Source: Pisolithus tinctorius
Lineage: Eukaryota; Basidiomycota; Agaricomycetes; Boletales; Pisolithaceae
Length of the DNA stretch: 64,000 bases
Assembly: GCA_024663395.1 (NCBI GenBank)
Contig: JANFAH010000002.1
Location: 5,890,001-5,954,000 of the forward strand
Reading direction: 5' to 3'
Both the position numbers and the translations under genes were made by a program. The notes beneath the pieces were generated by a model. That model was given only the letters and a program-made list of their open reading frames with translations, did not search any database and had not been told where the DNA came from. Shown here piece after piece: positions 1 to 12,941 of the stretch (position 1 is its first letter; each line of letters begins with the position of its first letter).

Positions 1-599
1 TTCAAATCTGCACGCAGTCAGCATCAAAAATGCATCTAGAGGGAAAGTTTATGCTTCCCACCTCAGTGGTCGGAAAACCCATATGTTCTCCCAGGCGGGT
101 GTGCACAATAAAAAATGGCATCATTGTCGGTAGCCAAGATAATTCGAGGAAGTACGGCAACAAAGGCTGCCCACAGGACAGACATTTCCTCTATGTTTTT
201 TGCAGAATTTGACCCTCTCCTCCAAATGCTGGTAGCACCGCGCCTGATATCCACGAGAATTTAGAATACCCAACTTTCGATTATCGACTCTGTTCCATGT
301 CGAAGACAGGAATAATGGGATCTCAATGGTCCATGGAGTCCCGTGGGAAAATGCCCTCGTGGTCCATGGCCTAATGATTGTCTCCGAGACCGGCTTGTAT
401 CCAAACGGGCCAGCGGGGTGGACCTGTCGGGCCAGGGTACGTACTTCGGCCATCCCCTCCACCTCACATTTCATTAGCTGAACTAAAATCCACTCGCTTG
501 TAATGTGTATCATAGGAGCTCTTCGAAGAGTCGACTTCAGGTCTCCGAGTTTCAGAGTGGCGGCACTAATCGTACTACCCAGCAGGCTCCGAAACCCGC
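1..599. other. Left edge, no gene identified
   Basis: CpG-normal DNA with overlapping open frames on both strands. The longest is a minus-strand frame of about 130 codons over 121-513. I recognise no domain in it and see no convincing splice-linked model. It could be a piece of a gene that runs off the left edge, or chance. Confidence 0.3.
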
Positions 600-2108
600 A
601 TGTCAGTAAACCACGTCAATGCCACTGCATCCGGGTCATTGCCCCAGATCGCTCCTGCGACTCCCTCTCCCCATCTACAGCGTCAGGACGTTGCAAGAAC
701 GATAGATAAGCTCGTACCTTCAGGAAATGACCAGCGACACAACAATGGCGATGACAGCCTTAGGCAAAGCCAAATGGAACAATCCCTTAAGCGATCCGTG
801 ACGCTCGTCATTTGGTATAAGGTGAGGTGTAGCATTGCTTTATGGGATGAGGGACTAGAGGAATTGACAGCCCAACTGTGACCCTATACGCCTCAAGCAT
901 GAGATACCTACCTTTCCTTTGTTTCAGATTTCCCATTTTCCCTCACTCGTTTCGGATCTTGAGTTGACACCAGCGTCTTGTCTTGACGCATATAATGTCA
1001 TTAGTGGGCACTGGGAGCAACACATGATCACCACAGTCCGTACCGTTGAGTCGGAACAGAGGCTATTGTACAAACTGAGAAAAAGCTTGGTTTCTGGCCT
1101 TGCGAATGACGAATGCAAAGGTCTTTCGGAGGAGTTTGCATTGCAACCCAGGCGAAATCAACATCAACTCGCTAGTCCCGCCCTTTCTTCTACGTCCCAC
1201 AAGCGAACACTTTCCGCTGATGCTGAAGTTCCAACTTCCAAACGTTTCTTCGTTCCCGAGAACTATTCTCCCCATTCCATGTACATGCCGCCGATAAGCT
1301 ATGTGGTCCCTCACACTGTACCCTACCCCACTCCGCTCGTCAGCACCCCAATAGCAGGTCCCTCCCAAATGCGACAGGGAGATGGAATCGAGGCAAACAC
1401 GCCAGCTGAATTTCATGGAACCGTGGGACTTCAGTCTCCTGTTATCCCTCAGACCCCATTATACAGCCCCAACGCGCCTGGCATTTCTGTTACTCCCGCC
1501 ACTCGAATTTCCCTATCTCACCAGCTGCACGAGCCAATAAAACGCTGGCCTAATGATTACACAGTTTCCGAAATCGCCGACGGCTTCCGGACAATGGATG
1601 CCATAACTACACAAACTCCTACCGTCACGCAGCGTGTGGCATTCGAGCGCGTCTTTGGATGTCGATATGTAAAGAGCACTGTGTGTCGGCATCGTGCCGT
1701 TTATCGGAAGGCAGATCCTTCTGTACGAGCAACATTCGAGCAAATGGGGAGTAATGAGCAGGCGGTTTGGGGTGAGTTTGTGAAAAAGGTTGAGGGAAAA
1801 CTGATGACCACGCCTAAATTAACTGGTGGCGGGGACGAGGAAGGAGCGTCTCATAAAGTGAGCGCTGCTCTGAATCCCGATATGAACCCCGATTTCGGTA
1901 CCCATGAAACCATGGACCAATCTCACACAAATTCACGGACAGGTAAATTTTTTCGCGCTTTAGGATGGTGAGATTGCCAGTTTTTCATTCTCGGTACTTT
2001 GTAGATCCGGCGTTACAACGGTGTCCAACCGGTAGGACTTGGCTAACCTCGTCCCTAGGGACCTGGAGCGAGTTGCTGATATTTCCACAGAGCACACTGC
2101 ACCCTTAA
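600..2108 (+). CDS. Conserved hypothetical protein, three exons
   Basis: Model: exons 600-821, 928-1942 and 2005-2108, with introns GT-AG (donors GTGAGG and GTAAAT, acceptors TTTCAG and TTGTAG). The splice keeps frame and gives about 446 residues. The first ~250 residues are Ser/Thr/Pro-rich and look disordered. A denser block follows at roughly residues 270-370, containing VSEIADGF, FERVFGCRYVKSTVC and FEQMGSNEQAVWGEF; this resembles a conserved basidiomycete domain of unknown function, but I do not know its role. Codon use and CpG content are normal. The 3' two thirds of the gene plus downstream DNA (about 1485-2972) is duplicated at 12240-14281 in decayed form. Exon 3 is the least certain part; without it the frame would end at 1971. 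Confidence 0.6.
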
Positions 2109-3138
2109 CGTCCAGCTTGGCGGAAACAGTTACAGCAACGGAATAATACCGTTAGTAGAGGGTGCAACGGGGCCACACGAACGCTGTTTGGCAGCCTTGT
2201 CACGGGTATACGGCAAATCTTTTATTGGCAAGATTCTGCGCCGAGCTGGCGGTCGTTGGCTTCTCTCAGTGGGCTCTTTGGCTCTAGTAGTTCTAGAAGC
2301 TGACGGTGACTACGATACTGTGCACGCTTCCCATTATTTCGGCGAAGAAGTCTTGTTTTGGCACTGGTTTGATTATTTTTCCCTCTTCCCTGATTTGAAG
2401 TTTGCGGTGCTGTAACTATTCCACACCACGCAGTCTCTGGAAATCCTATATTCGTCACCTTCTTTCTTTTGGCAGAGCAATCTCAATGGCCCGTTTCATG
2501 GGATCCAGCTAGACCCCCCGGGCTAATCCCGCTGGCACAGTCGCTTGGGACTTCGGCTTTCACCCTATTACCCTTCGATAATTTCTGTCGTCCTTCACAC
2601 ATGCACCTTGGATTCTCAGAATGTGCTGCTCGACCAACATTGCGCGCATGCAAGGAGTTACATTGCCAACTCGATGTAGGGCAGCTGGCGGAAAGATAAG
2701 AAGTCGGAGTTAGGTAAGTATGGCACTGCATACGAGGCTGTACATACGTACATGTGGAAACCTGAGGCCGAGGCCTCAGTGCCTCAGCCAGAGAATTTCA
2801 TTTCAAGGGCAAAGAGGAGGGAAATTTATGTATGCTAAAGATTCAACAAGACGGAAATAGAGCGCGTACGGGTTGATGCGTCAACACGTGACGGCAATGA
2901 TTACATAATGAGCGCCGAGCCTGGGCCTAAGATGGTATGGTGCGTGGTCAAGCCATTCATGCAGAGGAAATGAAAGCAAGCTTGCCTGGGTCAAGTTTCT
3001 TCGCACGCCAGACTCGCAACGGCGCAGCCACGCCGGTACATAAAGTTTCTCGTGCTAAGGCAACCAGTTGCCACTAGTGGGCGTCACCCGGCCACTTTCT
3101 CGACTTGCAACTGCCACTTCCTGGACTAATCTCGTGCT
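2109..3138. other. Intergenic; duplicated segment and GMC promoter region
   Basis: No convincing gene. The part up to about 2972 is homologous to 13330-14281. A possible TATA-like element (TACATAAAG) lies near 3037, about 100 bp upstream of the oxidoreductase start. Small frames at 2188-2415 and 2469-2699 look incidental. Confidence 0.4.
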
Positions 3139-5136
3139 ATGTGGCCGTTTTCAATTAGCTTGCCGAGTCTGAAGGACCTGGATGAGGAATATGACTATGT
3201 AATAGTCGGTATGTGCAGTCACCGTTACGATTCATGCTTCCCTCAACTCACAAGCATCTGGTGGATGTCCATCCTTCGATAGGCGGTGGTACTGCAGGAT
3301 GTGTACTTGCAAACCGCATAAGCACCGATCCTCAGAACAAAGTCCTCCTCGTAGAACGTGGACCTGCGGATGATTCGTGGGCATCCCGTATACCGCTGTT
3401 TTCGGCAAACTTTGCAGAAGACCACAAACTTGCGCGTAAGTTGGACAGCGAAGAAGAGCCTGTCATTGGGAGGCCCGTAGATATCTTCCAGGGCAATGGG
3501 CTGGGAGGTTCGACACGAATAAATCATATGTTCTATACCCGTGGCCCGTCAGGCCAGTATGACCGATGGGAACGCAACGGCGCGGAAGGGTGGGGATTCA
3601 AATCATTGATACCTTATTTCATCAAAGCGGAATGTGCAGAGTACGACGCAAATCCGAGTGTGCATGGTAGCGATGGTGAGTCGTTTTGATTCCGTTCAAT
3701 AGTCATGACTTCTGACTTGCCCCTCAGGAGAGTGGATTAACCGTCAAAATGGCCCCTTCTTCTACTCCAGTTTTGAACAGTAACCGTGATTCCTTTTGTT
3801 ATTCAAACCCTATACCTGATGCGTTGTGCAGTTCCGCCCGAGCATGCGAGGCCCTCGGTCTATCGCATATTCCAGATTTAAACGATCCGCAGAACGTTCC
3901 GATCGGCTGGGCTACTATACCTGTTACCCGAGATTCGAACCAACACAGGCATTCAACTTTCTGGGCGTTCCTCCCGCCGGCTCTGATCCACGCACGGAGA
4001 ATTAATCTTCATGTTTGTCCAAATACAATCGTCGAGCGATTGATCATAGAAAAAGAGCAAGGTCACTTGGCCGTTCGTTCGGTAGCTCTGGGGCCCACCG
4101 GTGGGCAAGCTAGTAGCAAAGCCACCGTTCATATACGCGTACGACGAGAAGTGGTCGTATGTGCTGGTGCACTTGGGTCTCCCCAGATTCTCATGTTGAG
4201 GTTAGTGTTTCCCCTAACTTTCAGAACCAACATTAACAGGTGCACAAGCGGTATTGGACCCGCAGAGCATCTCAGTGACATGGGCATCCCAGTACTACAA
4301 GACACACCTGTTGGGGAAAATCTAGTGAATACCCACAATTATTACGGTTCCCGTTATCCTGACACATGTGGTTACAGCAAGACCACTTTGGCGTCTTCAA
4401 TAACTATCTAGTACCGCTCCACGATTCGCTGCTACGTGTCAACCGCCAACCGCTGTATTTCATTTGGGAAGCCCTCCGATACTTTCTTTTCGGCACTGGT
4501 GTGCTCCTCGCCCCTGTCGTTCAAATGGCGATTTTTGCGTGTACGGCACTTCTGGACAAACATGGCGTACCCCTGGAGGATAAACAGCCTGAAATAAATT
4601 CCGTTCCAGATGTGGAGATCATGCCACTGGCATACGCTCAGGGCCTTGCCCAAAAGGACGCAACGCGTGGAGGCTTCTCATTCCTCACAGTCTTGCTTAC
4701 TCCTGAGAGCAAGGGCTCGGTTCGGTTGCGGAATATTGATCCCCGCGCAGCCCCTCGCATTGACTTCAACTACCTCTCGACACTGTCTGACCGCACGCGC
4801 ATGCGACATGCGCTTCGGCTGGTACTGCGCCTTGCTAGAGGTCTACGGGAACAAGGATACCAGTTGGAACCTGCCGAGGCGCCTCCTTTGGACGCGGAAG
4901 TCGTTGGCGACGACACGCTAGATCGTCAGATTACGGAACAGGGGTGCACAACATATCATTACACCTCAACCTGTGCATTGGGCTCCGTTGTGGGCAATGA
5001 TCTCGTCGTGAAAGGTACTCGGAATCTGCGTGTTGCGGATGCGTCCGTCTTCCCAGAGGTTCCAGCTTGTCATTTACAGGCGCCTGTCGTCGCTGTCGCC
5101 GAAAAGTGTGCGAATATGATTTTATCGATACACTAG
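3139..5136 (+). CDS. GMC family FAD-dependent oxidoreductase
   Basis: Six exons: 3139-3208, 3283-3675, 3728-3779, 3832-4200, 4249-4324 and 4378-5136. They sum to 1,719 nt and about 572 residues, the usual size for fungal GMC enzymes (aryl-alcohol oxidase, glucose dehydrogenase group). The FAD-binding motif VIVGGGTAG is split by intron 1. Signature 1 is GNGLGGSTRINHMFYTRG, and signature 2 is GALGSPQILMLSGIGP, whose last part forms only if intron 4201-4248 is removed. GENLQDHFG forms by removing 4325-4377. The C-terminal catalytic region has a His in TYHYTSTCALG and a second His in PACHLQAP, where many relatives have Asn or His. No signal peptide is visible, so an intracellular enzyme is possible. 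The exact substrate cannot be told. The gene faces the P450 at 5377-7616 tail to tail, 240 bp apart. Confidence 0.9.
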
Positions 5137-5376
5137 TTAGACGCGCTCCTCGAGTAGATATTGCCCACGCGAACCAAGGTATCCCCGTAGAGATTTGTGA
5201 TCTGTTGGAACGTGTCCTGTCATATTACTGGTACATCCATGCGAAATGGCTCTCCCATAAGATGGGAGGTAGTCTCGAGTACACATTGGCGTGAGAAGAA
5301 AGGAAACAGATTTGGATTTTTTCAACTGATAACTAATTCGTACAACGTTCCACTCGGTATTCGCAGCGGCCTGCAG

Positions 5377-7616
5377 CTAGTTGTTATTTGGCTTTGGATT
5401 CAGTGGATGCAGAAGGAGTCGTCCGACTGGAGGGACGCTCGTCACGTTCATGGGATCTACCACAATGTATTCACCACCCTCAACTTCAGGCACCGAGATT
5501 GCTAGCAAGGTAAGTACGATCATCTTGATCTCTGTTGTAGAGGTTAACGTGAGGTAGGTCAAATCTCTGATACTTGCATACCAGTAACCGCTAGAATGCG
5601 ACCAGGACACGCCCATCTTCCGAAACCGAAAGGCAAGTACCCTGGATCTATCGTCGACGAGGCGGGTCCCTCCAGCCATCTGTTCGGGTCAAACTCGGCA
5701 GCCTTCTCACCGTATAGCGTGCGACTGCGATGCGTGAGAGTAGCCATTGGAGAGACGAAGCTGCCTATGTATGTATCGACGCATTAAACGAAACTGTTGA
5801 GCAAGTCAATAGATAGTCGCGATGCATCACCGAACCTTCTGGAATGGTGTATCCTGCTAGAGAAACGTCACGGACTGTTTCACGGGCCGCACTCAAGGTG
5901 TCCCCTTTTGTCCTGAGGACTTCGCGGATGAAAGAATCAAGGACTGTCGATCGTCGCAAAGCATCGTATGTCAACTTGTGGACGCCGCTACTGTCTATGC
6001 CATCCGCGACCGCCGATAACTCCTCTTGTACGGAAGCTAAGTACTCCTTTCGAATGGACAATTCGAATACCACCCAGACTGCGACGGCAGCTGTTTGGTG
6101 TACAGATGCGAAAATAAAACTGGCAAGTTTCTGCGTCAGTCTCCGGGGTTTCGAAATGCTGTTGGTAATTCAACGTACGCGAGTACTAGGGTAGATACCC
6201 ACATTGCAGAAAGAATGGAAACATGACCTTGGGAGTCCGTGTACATTCTGGCGATGTAGTGGACGAGGGGCTCCTGCGAAAGTAGCTTAGGGCGTTCACA
6301 AAAGTTAGCTGAGTCCTGCTTACATCGTGTCTTTCTTCTTCGCCGGTGTACTCTGATAGACGTGAGTTTAAGGGCCGGTATTTGCGTCCGCAAATTTCTC
6401 TCCATATGATGGGCACGATGACGCGACAATATTGGAATATAATGACTTTCACCACCAGTCTCGCCCTAGGTGCCTCTTAATTGCTTTGTACGGTGGATAA
6501 GGCGACGCAATACGCACCACGTTATAACCTTCCATGTCTTCGGGAACGTCCGTGCGAAAGGCGACAGATTTTGGTAGATACCCGTCATGGTTGCGATGGC
6601 ATGTGCTGTCTCCTCTGTGACTTGCAGGGTACGATCGCTGACGTATTTCTTTCGGCGGTGGCCATGTCCATTTGTGACTGATAGCCTTGACATGTTGACT
6701 GGTTTACGTACCTCACCCACGATAGTAATTAGCATTGCCTCCGCGATGCAGCGGTGCAGGTGCGCGAACAGGTCGACATCGTTCCCTGATAGCTGGGAGT
6801 CTTTTACAATTCCACGAGCTTGACGTTTGAAGGTGGGAAATACTAAGAAAATTATGAGGCCAGGTCAAAAGGCAATAGCGATCACCGTGGAATCCAGATC
6901 CTTACTCTGATCCACTATCTTTTCCATCCTTGGGATGATACCACCGGTGACCATCATGTGTACGTCCTTGAAAAACTTGCCTTTGCTCAGGGGTATTATA
7001 AACTCCAGGTTTAGGGCCTAAAGGTGCGTCTGCGTCGTTCACATGTCAGGGAGATCGCTTGATATGCTTACACTAGCTGTTCCGCGTTCGAAGCTGAAGT
7101 CTTGGTCATTCGATAGGACCTCCTTGGTATACTCCTCGTTAACGATATACTCGAGCTAACCAAGAAGTTTGAGACCGGTGCCTATAGATGGGAAGAGCCG
7201 ACAGACCCTTCCTTTCCTCCACACTCCAATCACGGGTCCATGATTCTTCAGGGCCGATTCATAGGCCTTCTGCGGGGATGAAAATATTTCACTGGCCTTA
7301 TCGTATTTTGGTAACTGAACACCAAGGCCGCGACGGATAAGCTCCACAACCTACTGGAATGTCTATAATCGGCGGAAGCAGATGCGCTGGGGTATGGCGC
7401 AAGGGCTGTAGAGCGGTGGTGTTGAGGGCTACTTGTAGTGTTTGCTGGCCATTCCTCACTCACTTTAGATTGCTTGCGCGGTCGGGCAATCGTGAAGAGG
7501 CAGAAACCAGCAACGAAGAGAATCAGGACCCCCACAGCAACTTCTTGCACACTCCGTGACGCGGGAGATGTGCCATGGAAGGTAAGTGTTAGCACTGTAT
7601 CGAATGCAGTCAACAT
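5377..7616 (-). CDS. Cytochrome P450 monooxygenase
   Basis: Minus-strand gene of about ten short exons. ATG at 7614-7616; exon 1 (7464-7616) encodes an N-terminal membrane anchor (VAVGVLILFVAGFCLF). Well-supported introns are 7156-7206, 7018-7071, 6843-6905, 6649-6711 and 6466-6517. P450 landmarks in order are VNEEYTKEVLSNDQDFSFERG, an I-helix FIFASVHQTAA (about 6110), the ExxR motif in REVLR (about 5920), and the heme loop FGFGRWACPGR (about 5600) with its Cys ligand. It ends in NVTSVPPVGRLLL and a stop at 5377. Junctions near 6170-6255 and 7250-7405 are uncertain, but no unavoidable frameshift is seen. Expected role: ER-anchored, heme-thiolate oxidation with a reductase partner; substrate unknown. 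The adjacent GMC oxidase suggests a shared oxidative role, which is inference. Confidence 0.85.
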
Positions 7617-8290
7617 GGGGGGATGAACAATGATATTGTTCTCGTCGAAGGCTTATAGTTGGTGAGAGGTATAGAGCTTCTTATACTTATATTCACCGGG
7701 GACATCATTTACACGATTCACCGTAAGGAACCAATCTTCTGTTCTCCCTACAGCCAATGGAAAACGGTAAGGTGACCTGTTCCTTACCCCGCCTGCGGGT
7801 ACCCGTTTACTTACACAAGTAATGATTCGACAGACTCAACGACAGGGAAATAGAAAATTTCCGCCCGGATTCTTCCGCTACCTCTAGCACTGATATCCTG
7901 AAATTGACTGATGCTTTATTCTTCATAACTTCGCACTGGAAGTATTTCTTGAACAGGCCCCATGACGGCATGATGACAATTGGCTGTAGCAGGCATGACT
8001 ATCCATACATATGCCTGCCCATGTCGGAATTATCTGGTACGTACATGTTATAGTAAGTACCGACTTAGTCTCTAACAAGACCATGGCCATACCAAAACTG
8101 AAAAGATGATACCGTCGACAACGACACAACCAATGACGACACCGAGCCCATGACATAAGTGACCCGCCAGTTCGAACATTCCTGTCTGATGCAGATTGAT
8201 AAGAACTAAATCCATACACATATTCCGGAACCTCTGTGAGGGCCTTTGTCACACTTGTTGGTGACTGCCTTACTAGCTTTGCTCTGTGAT
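7617..8290. other. Intergenic, possible decayed gene on minus strand
   Basis: CpG-normal DNA upstream of the P450. A minus-strand frame of about 109 codons (7923-8252) has splice-like signals inside it, but I recognise no domain. The left border of the CpG-depleted block comes just after it, with the last CpGs near 8313-8325, so a gene truncated by the repeat block is possible. Confidence 0.3.
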
Positions 8291-8843
8291 GCCTGATGTC
8301 TTAGCTTGCCTTTTTCGTGGTTCGTGCTGTGTATAACATTGGGGTAGACAGATTGACAGTGTGTATTTGACATTTGGGATCATCTGGCTCAGGCTTCCCT
8401 TGTTCATCACTAAAGTTACATGTAGCCTGCTTTGTCTGCAGCAGGCTGATGCAGTCAGGCAGACCACCTAGACACTGCAGACATCTGATCAACTAGCTTC
8501 AAAATCAGTGCAGACATCTGACATGTCTGATGTGTCTGACACTGTCTGGTTATGACTGCAGGACTCAAGAATGTCTTGGCAAGAGTAGCTCAGACAATCA
8601 GACAATCAGATGAAGGTACAACCATTGATACTGACAATTCAATTGTGCAATTAGAGTAAATGATAATTAAAGGAGTGGGTGTATGAATGTTCAGATGTGA
8701 AGCATGATTAAAATGGAGTATGGAAAGATGGAAAAAGAGTGTCTGTGCAGATTAATGAGCATGCATGTAGATATGTTGAAACCATGATCTGGAGAAAATA
8801 TGTGATGGGGGAAGTGAGAACTACAGCACATGCATGTACACAG

Positions 8844-11182
8844 CTATCTGAATGGGATGAATGACATGGTATATAGGGATTGGCTGTACTCCACTATGTC
8901 ACTGTCTGGATTGGTTGTCTTTGATGGTCCAGTCAGAAACTTGTAATGAGGAGAAAACACAAGAGCTGCTGGCATTGTCAAAGGATCCACATAAGGATTG
9001 TGAGCATCAGCATGGCTGTCAGATGTCAGTGTAATTGGAGTGGGGTTGAAAGTGAAATGAGGAGTGCTGCTATGGCCAAATGCAGTTGAATGATTATTGT
9101 TGTGGTGGTGGTATGTAGATTTGTCATTGAACATTGGTTGGGTGCAAAAGGGTTGATTGGTGTGACAATTGACCACTGGAAATGGTTGAGAAGCTGAAGG
9201 ACAGAACTTGAAAGATGTGGACAGTGAGTGTAGTTCAGGGGGCATCCCCTGTGGACAAACAACATTGAGAGACAGACAGTTGGGTTCAGGGATCTGGGAT
9301 TCATTGGCATCCACTCAAATATCTCCATCCATTCCTGGAAAGGTAGTCACTACTTGGGATTCTGGGCTCAATGATGAGGAGTTGGATGTGCTCCAGATAA
9401 AGAGGGGTGCCCCAACATCAACACAGGGAGAGGGAGGGGCAGGGTTGCTGACATCCCAGTCTTCAATCTGTAGGTCTTCACTGGCAGGGTCACTAATGTC
9501 ACTGTTCTCATCTGAGTCACAGTCAATGATGCATGCACATGCATCCTCCTTTACAACAGGCTTGAACCTTCTTCCACCCTTGAAAACTTGAGGGTGCTGT
9601 CTTCAATCTCCAGCCATGCCACATTTGATAGTGCTATGATTGAGTGTGCATAAGAAGCACTGTTGCAGCCCCACTTGCCAAGGGGGTCACTGGAAAAGTT
9701 GCCAACAAGACCTTTGGACTCATTAGTATAATGACCAGTGCTAGCCCACATCAAGATGGCATGCTCAACCTGTTGACAGATAAGTTTCAGATGATCCTAG
9801 TTAGAAGTGTGGACTCACTGCAACTGTGGACAATGTGAGTGCACTGTGTGGATAAATACTGATCTGAGGGCATTAAATGGCATTGATGCTCCTTGCATAA
9901 TGGCCCACTAATGCTTGAAGGATCAGTGGCCCATGGAAAGCACCAATACCCTTCTTTAGAAGGCATCAGCATCAACACAACATGGAATTTGGTGTTGAAA
10001 ATGCACATTGTTACTTGGCCTCAGATACTTGAAAATGAATGGAAGCCCCAAGTTGATCATTGAGCACCCAATCAGCCCAATGAACCCAGCTTTCATCATC
10101 TGAAAATTCATCAGAGTTGAACCATCTAGCAATGGCCTTTCTCTGCCATGGCAGCAAATGTTTTCTTCCAGTCAGAGATGCACTGATGAGACTAAATATT
10201 ATTTTGAAATGTTAGTCAAGAAGGAAAGTGCAAAAGACAATAATAAATTTACCACCAAAAACACAGATAACCCAACACCATACAAATGTTGATCAAATGG
10301 CACCCAAGGAAATATGACTGACCACAGATCTAGGATAATATTTTGGAGTGGCTGAGGGAGGGTTCAAGGGTTGGCAATGGTACCACAATACACCAACAGA
10401 GTTGGGATGAAGATATCTCAGAATCATGGTGAAATTTCCTCAGGTGGTGCTGTGTTAGATTTGCTAATTGGATGAGGAATAACTAGCTTGATGTCAGATT
10501 CATCATCAGACTTGCTGGAGACACAGACAAGGGTCTATGGGAATGTCAGTATGTAGACATGATGACCACTTGTTTAACTAAGGCTGTACCTTGCTGTTTA
10601 ATGTAGTCCACAGATGCTGGTAAGTAAAGTTGCATTCCATGGTTTCATCTTCATTGTGGAAGCCTCCATAGTTGTTGACAGGCATATTGCCAGAAGTAGA
10701 AGTTGCATGTTGTACATTGGAATGGCTTGGAGGCTTGGAAGTTAGAGCTGAGTGGAGCTGAGTGACAGACATTGTGCAAGAATAGGATGAAAGTGACTGT
10801 GCACTAGGCATTTGTGATCAATGTGAGGTAGAGGAAAGTGGCTTGAGGACCTGACTACCCCCAATGGATGCAAGGCCAGATGGTTTGGCTCTTTTGTTTA
10901 TCCTGTGGTGAAAGTAGGAACTGTGAATATTTTTAAATGCAGAACTCACTGTGTATGATCTAGGTCAAGTTCTGCTGCCTTGCACTTTCCTTGTTGTCTT
11001 GTCTCTTTACCCTGTAGCCTGTCTTCTCTCTGCTCCCTCAAAACTGACTGGATATTCTGGACTTCATCTTGTAGCTTTGGCTTTGGCCTGGTGGCCTTCT
11101 TCTGTATGTGCTCATTGAGACTAGTAGACATGTTATCTGATTGATTCACAATCAGATGCCAATAGCAGTGGACTTGGACCAT
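8844..11182 (-). pseudogene. Decayed minus-strand ORF cluster, unrecognised
   Basis: Several open frames on the minus strand (8844-9314, 10578-10811, 10946-11182) could be exons of one decayed gene. The upstream one is Lys/Glu/Gln-rich with a coiled-coil look (LREQREDRLQGKETRQQG). The downstream one is Pro/Ser/His-rich. No domain is recognised. The adjoining Plavaka-like fragment and the CpG loss suggest transposon-derived sequence. Low confidence. Confidence 0.2.
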
Positions 11183-11494
11183 AACTTTTCATACCTGGGC
11201 ATCTAGGACTGCCTGATGAGGGTTTTACAGGGCCAGTACTACTTGGGGCCTTTCTGCCCTGGGTGGGTATCTTTGTTTTTTCTTTTCTCCAGGTTTGAAC
11301 CATTTGATTAAAGAAACAAGTAGTATGCTGGAAATGAGAGTGAAGGTCAACATGGTGGAATGAAGGTGTAACAAGTGACTTTTTGTTAGAATGAGGGTAA
11401 ATGGTCAAGTCTGAACTTGGCAATTTGTGTTGACCCTTGTTAATTTAAGGTGTTTGAACTGATGGGTTGTGCCACAGGGTCAGAGGCACAAGCT

Positions 11495-12240
11495 AGTTGT
11501 TTGAGCTTCCATCCCATGATGCAGCCAGGATTTTCATGCCCATTTTGCCCTCAAAGACCCAAAAGTTCATATGGATAAACCCAGCATGTCAACTGGGCAC
11601 ACTCCAACTCAAATGTCCATGCTACTTGCTAGGAGGAGCCTCCTCCACATGTGGGACATGTTCCACTCCAATGCACTTGGGAAAATCACCAAGTACTGGA
11701 TGGTGAGGCATGTTTCATGTGTTCTATGCCTGTTTGATATGTTCTGACATGTACAGCTATGCCAACAGATCAATTTGGTCATGGGCTTTCTCCTAACAGC
11801 CTCCCAACTCCTCAAAGTTTGTGTGAAGATGATGACTGGTATCCCTTCACTTCATGGTTGGAATTTGAAATTCATTTTCACTTGTAATCAAATGCCACAA
11901 GCACAAGTAGACACACTTATGCAATTGTGGGCCACTTCAATGCTCCCTCATGGTGATTGTGCACCATTCAGTGACCATGTTGACTTGTGTCAAGTAATTG
12001 ATGCCATCCTGCATGGAGACATACCCTGGAAATCTATGCAAGTGGAATTTTCAGGTGGTGTACTGGAACATGGAGTGCCATGCTGGATGAAAACAAGCTG
12101 TGACATTTGGCTCCATGATCCAAATGCTGTCATTGAGACCCTACTCAGCAACCCTGACTTCAATGATCCATTTGACTATGTTCCATATTGTGAGTTCAAG
12201 CCATTAGGGGAATGTTGCTGGGAGAACATGATGTCAGGCA
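11495..12240 (+). pseudogene. Plavaka-like transposase N-terminal fragment
   Basis: Broken frames together match the N-terminal part of the large transposases that I know as Plavaka (CACTA-like) in Agaricomycetes. There is a C2H2-type finger near 11530-11600 (CPFC, then HVNWAH) in one frame, and DDWYPFTSWLEFEIHF near 11830. After a frame change, a long stretch at 11880-12230 includes MQLWATSMLPHGDCAPFSDH, WLHDPNAVIETLLSNPDF and DPFDYVPYCEFKP, ending WENMMSG. Then similarity stops abruptly and sequence homologous to 1485 onward begins. No catalytic domain remains. Frameshifts, in-frame stops and lack of CpG mark it as dead. Confidence 0.55.
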
Positions 12241-12941
12241 ATGCATCTCTGTTACTCCTGCCACTCAAATCTCCCTATCTCACCAGCTGCATGAGCCAAT
12301 AAAACACTGGCCTAATGATTACACAGTTTCTGAAATCACTGACAGCTTCTGGACAATGGATGCCATAACTACACAAACTCCTACCATCATGCAGCATGTG
12401 GCATTCAAATGCATCTTTGGATGTCAATATGTAAAGAGCACTGTGTGTCAGCATTGTGCTGTTTATTAGAAGGCAGATCCTTCTGTATGAGCAACATTCA
12501 AGCAAATGGGGAGTAATGAGCAGGCAGTTTGGGGTGAGTTTGTGAAAAAGGTTGAGGGAAAACTGATGACCATGCCTAAATTAACTGGTGGCAGGGATGA
12601 GGAAGGAATGTCCCATAAAGTGAGTGCTGCTCTGAATCCTGATATGAACCCCAATTCCAGTACCCATGAAACCATGGACCAATCTCACACAAATTCATGG
12701 TCAGGTAAATTTTCTCACACTTTAGGATTGTAAGATTGCCAGTTTTTCATTCTCAGTACTTTGTAGATCCAGCATTACAACAGTGTCCAACTGGTAGGAC
12801 TTGGCTAACCTCATCCCTAGGGACCTTGAGTGAGTTGCTGATATTTCCACAGAGCACACTGCACCCTTAACATCCAGCTTGGTGGAAACAGTTACAGCAA
12901 TGGAATAATACTATTAGTAGAGGGTGCAATGGGGCCACATG

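Noticed and set aside
2188..2699. Small plus-strand ORFs downstream of the hypothetical gene
   Set aside because: No recognisable domain, and the matching region of the duplicate shows no sign of coding constraint.
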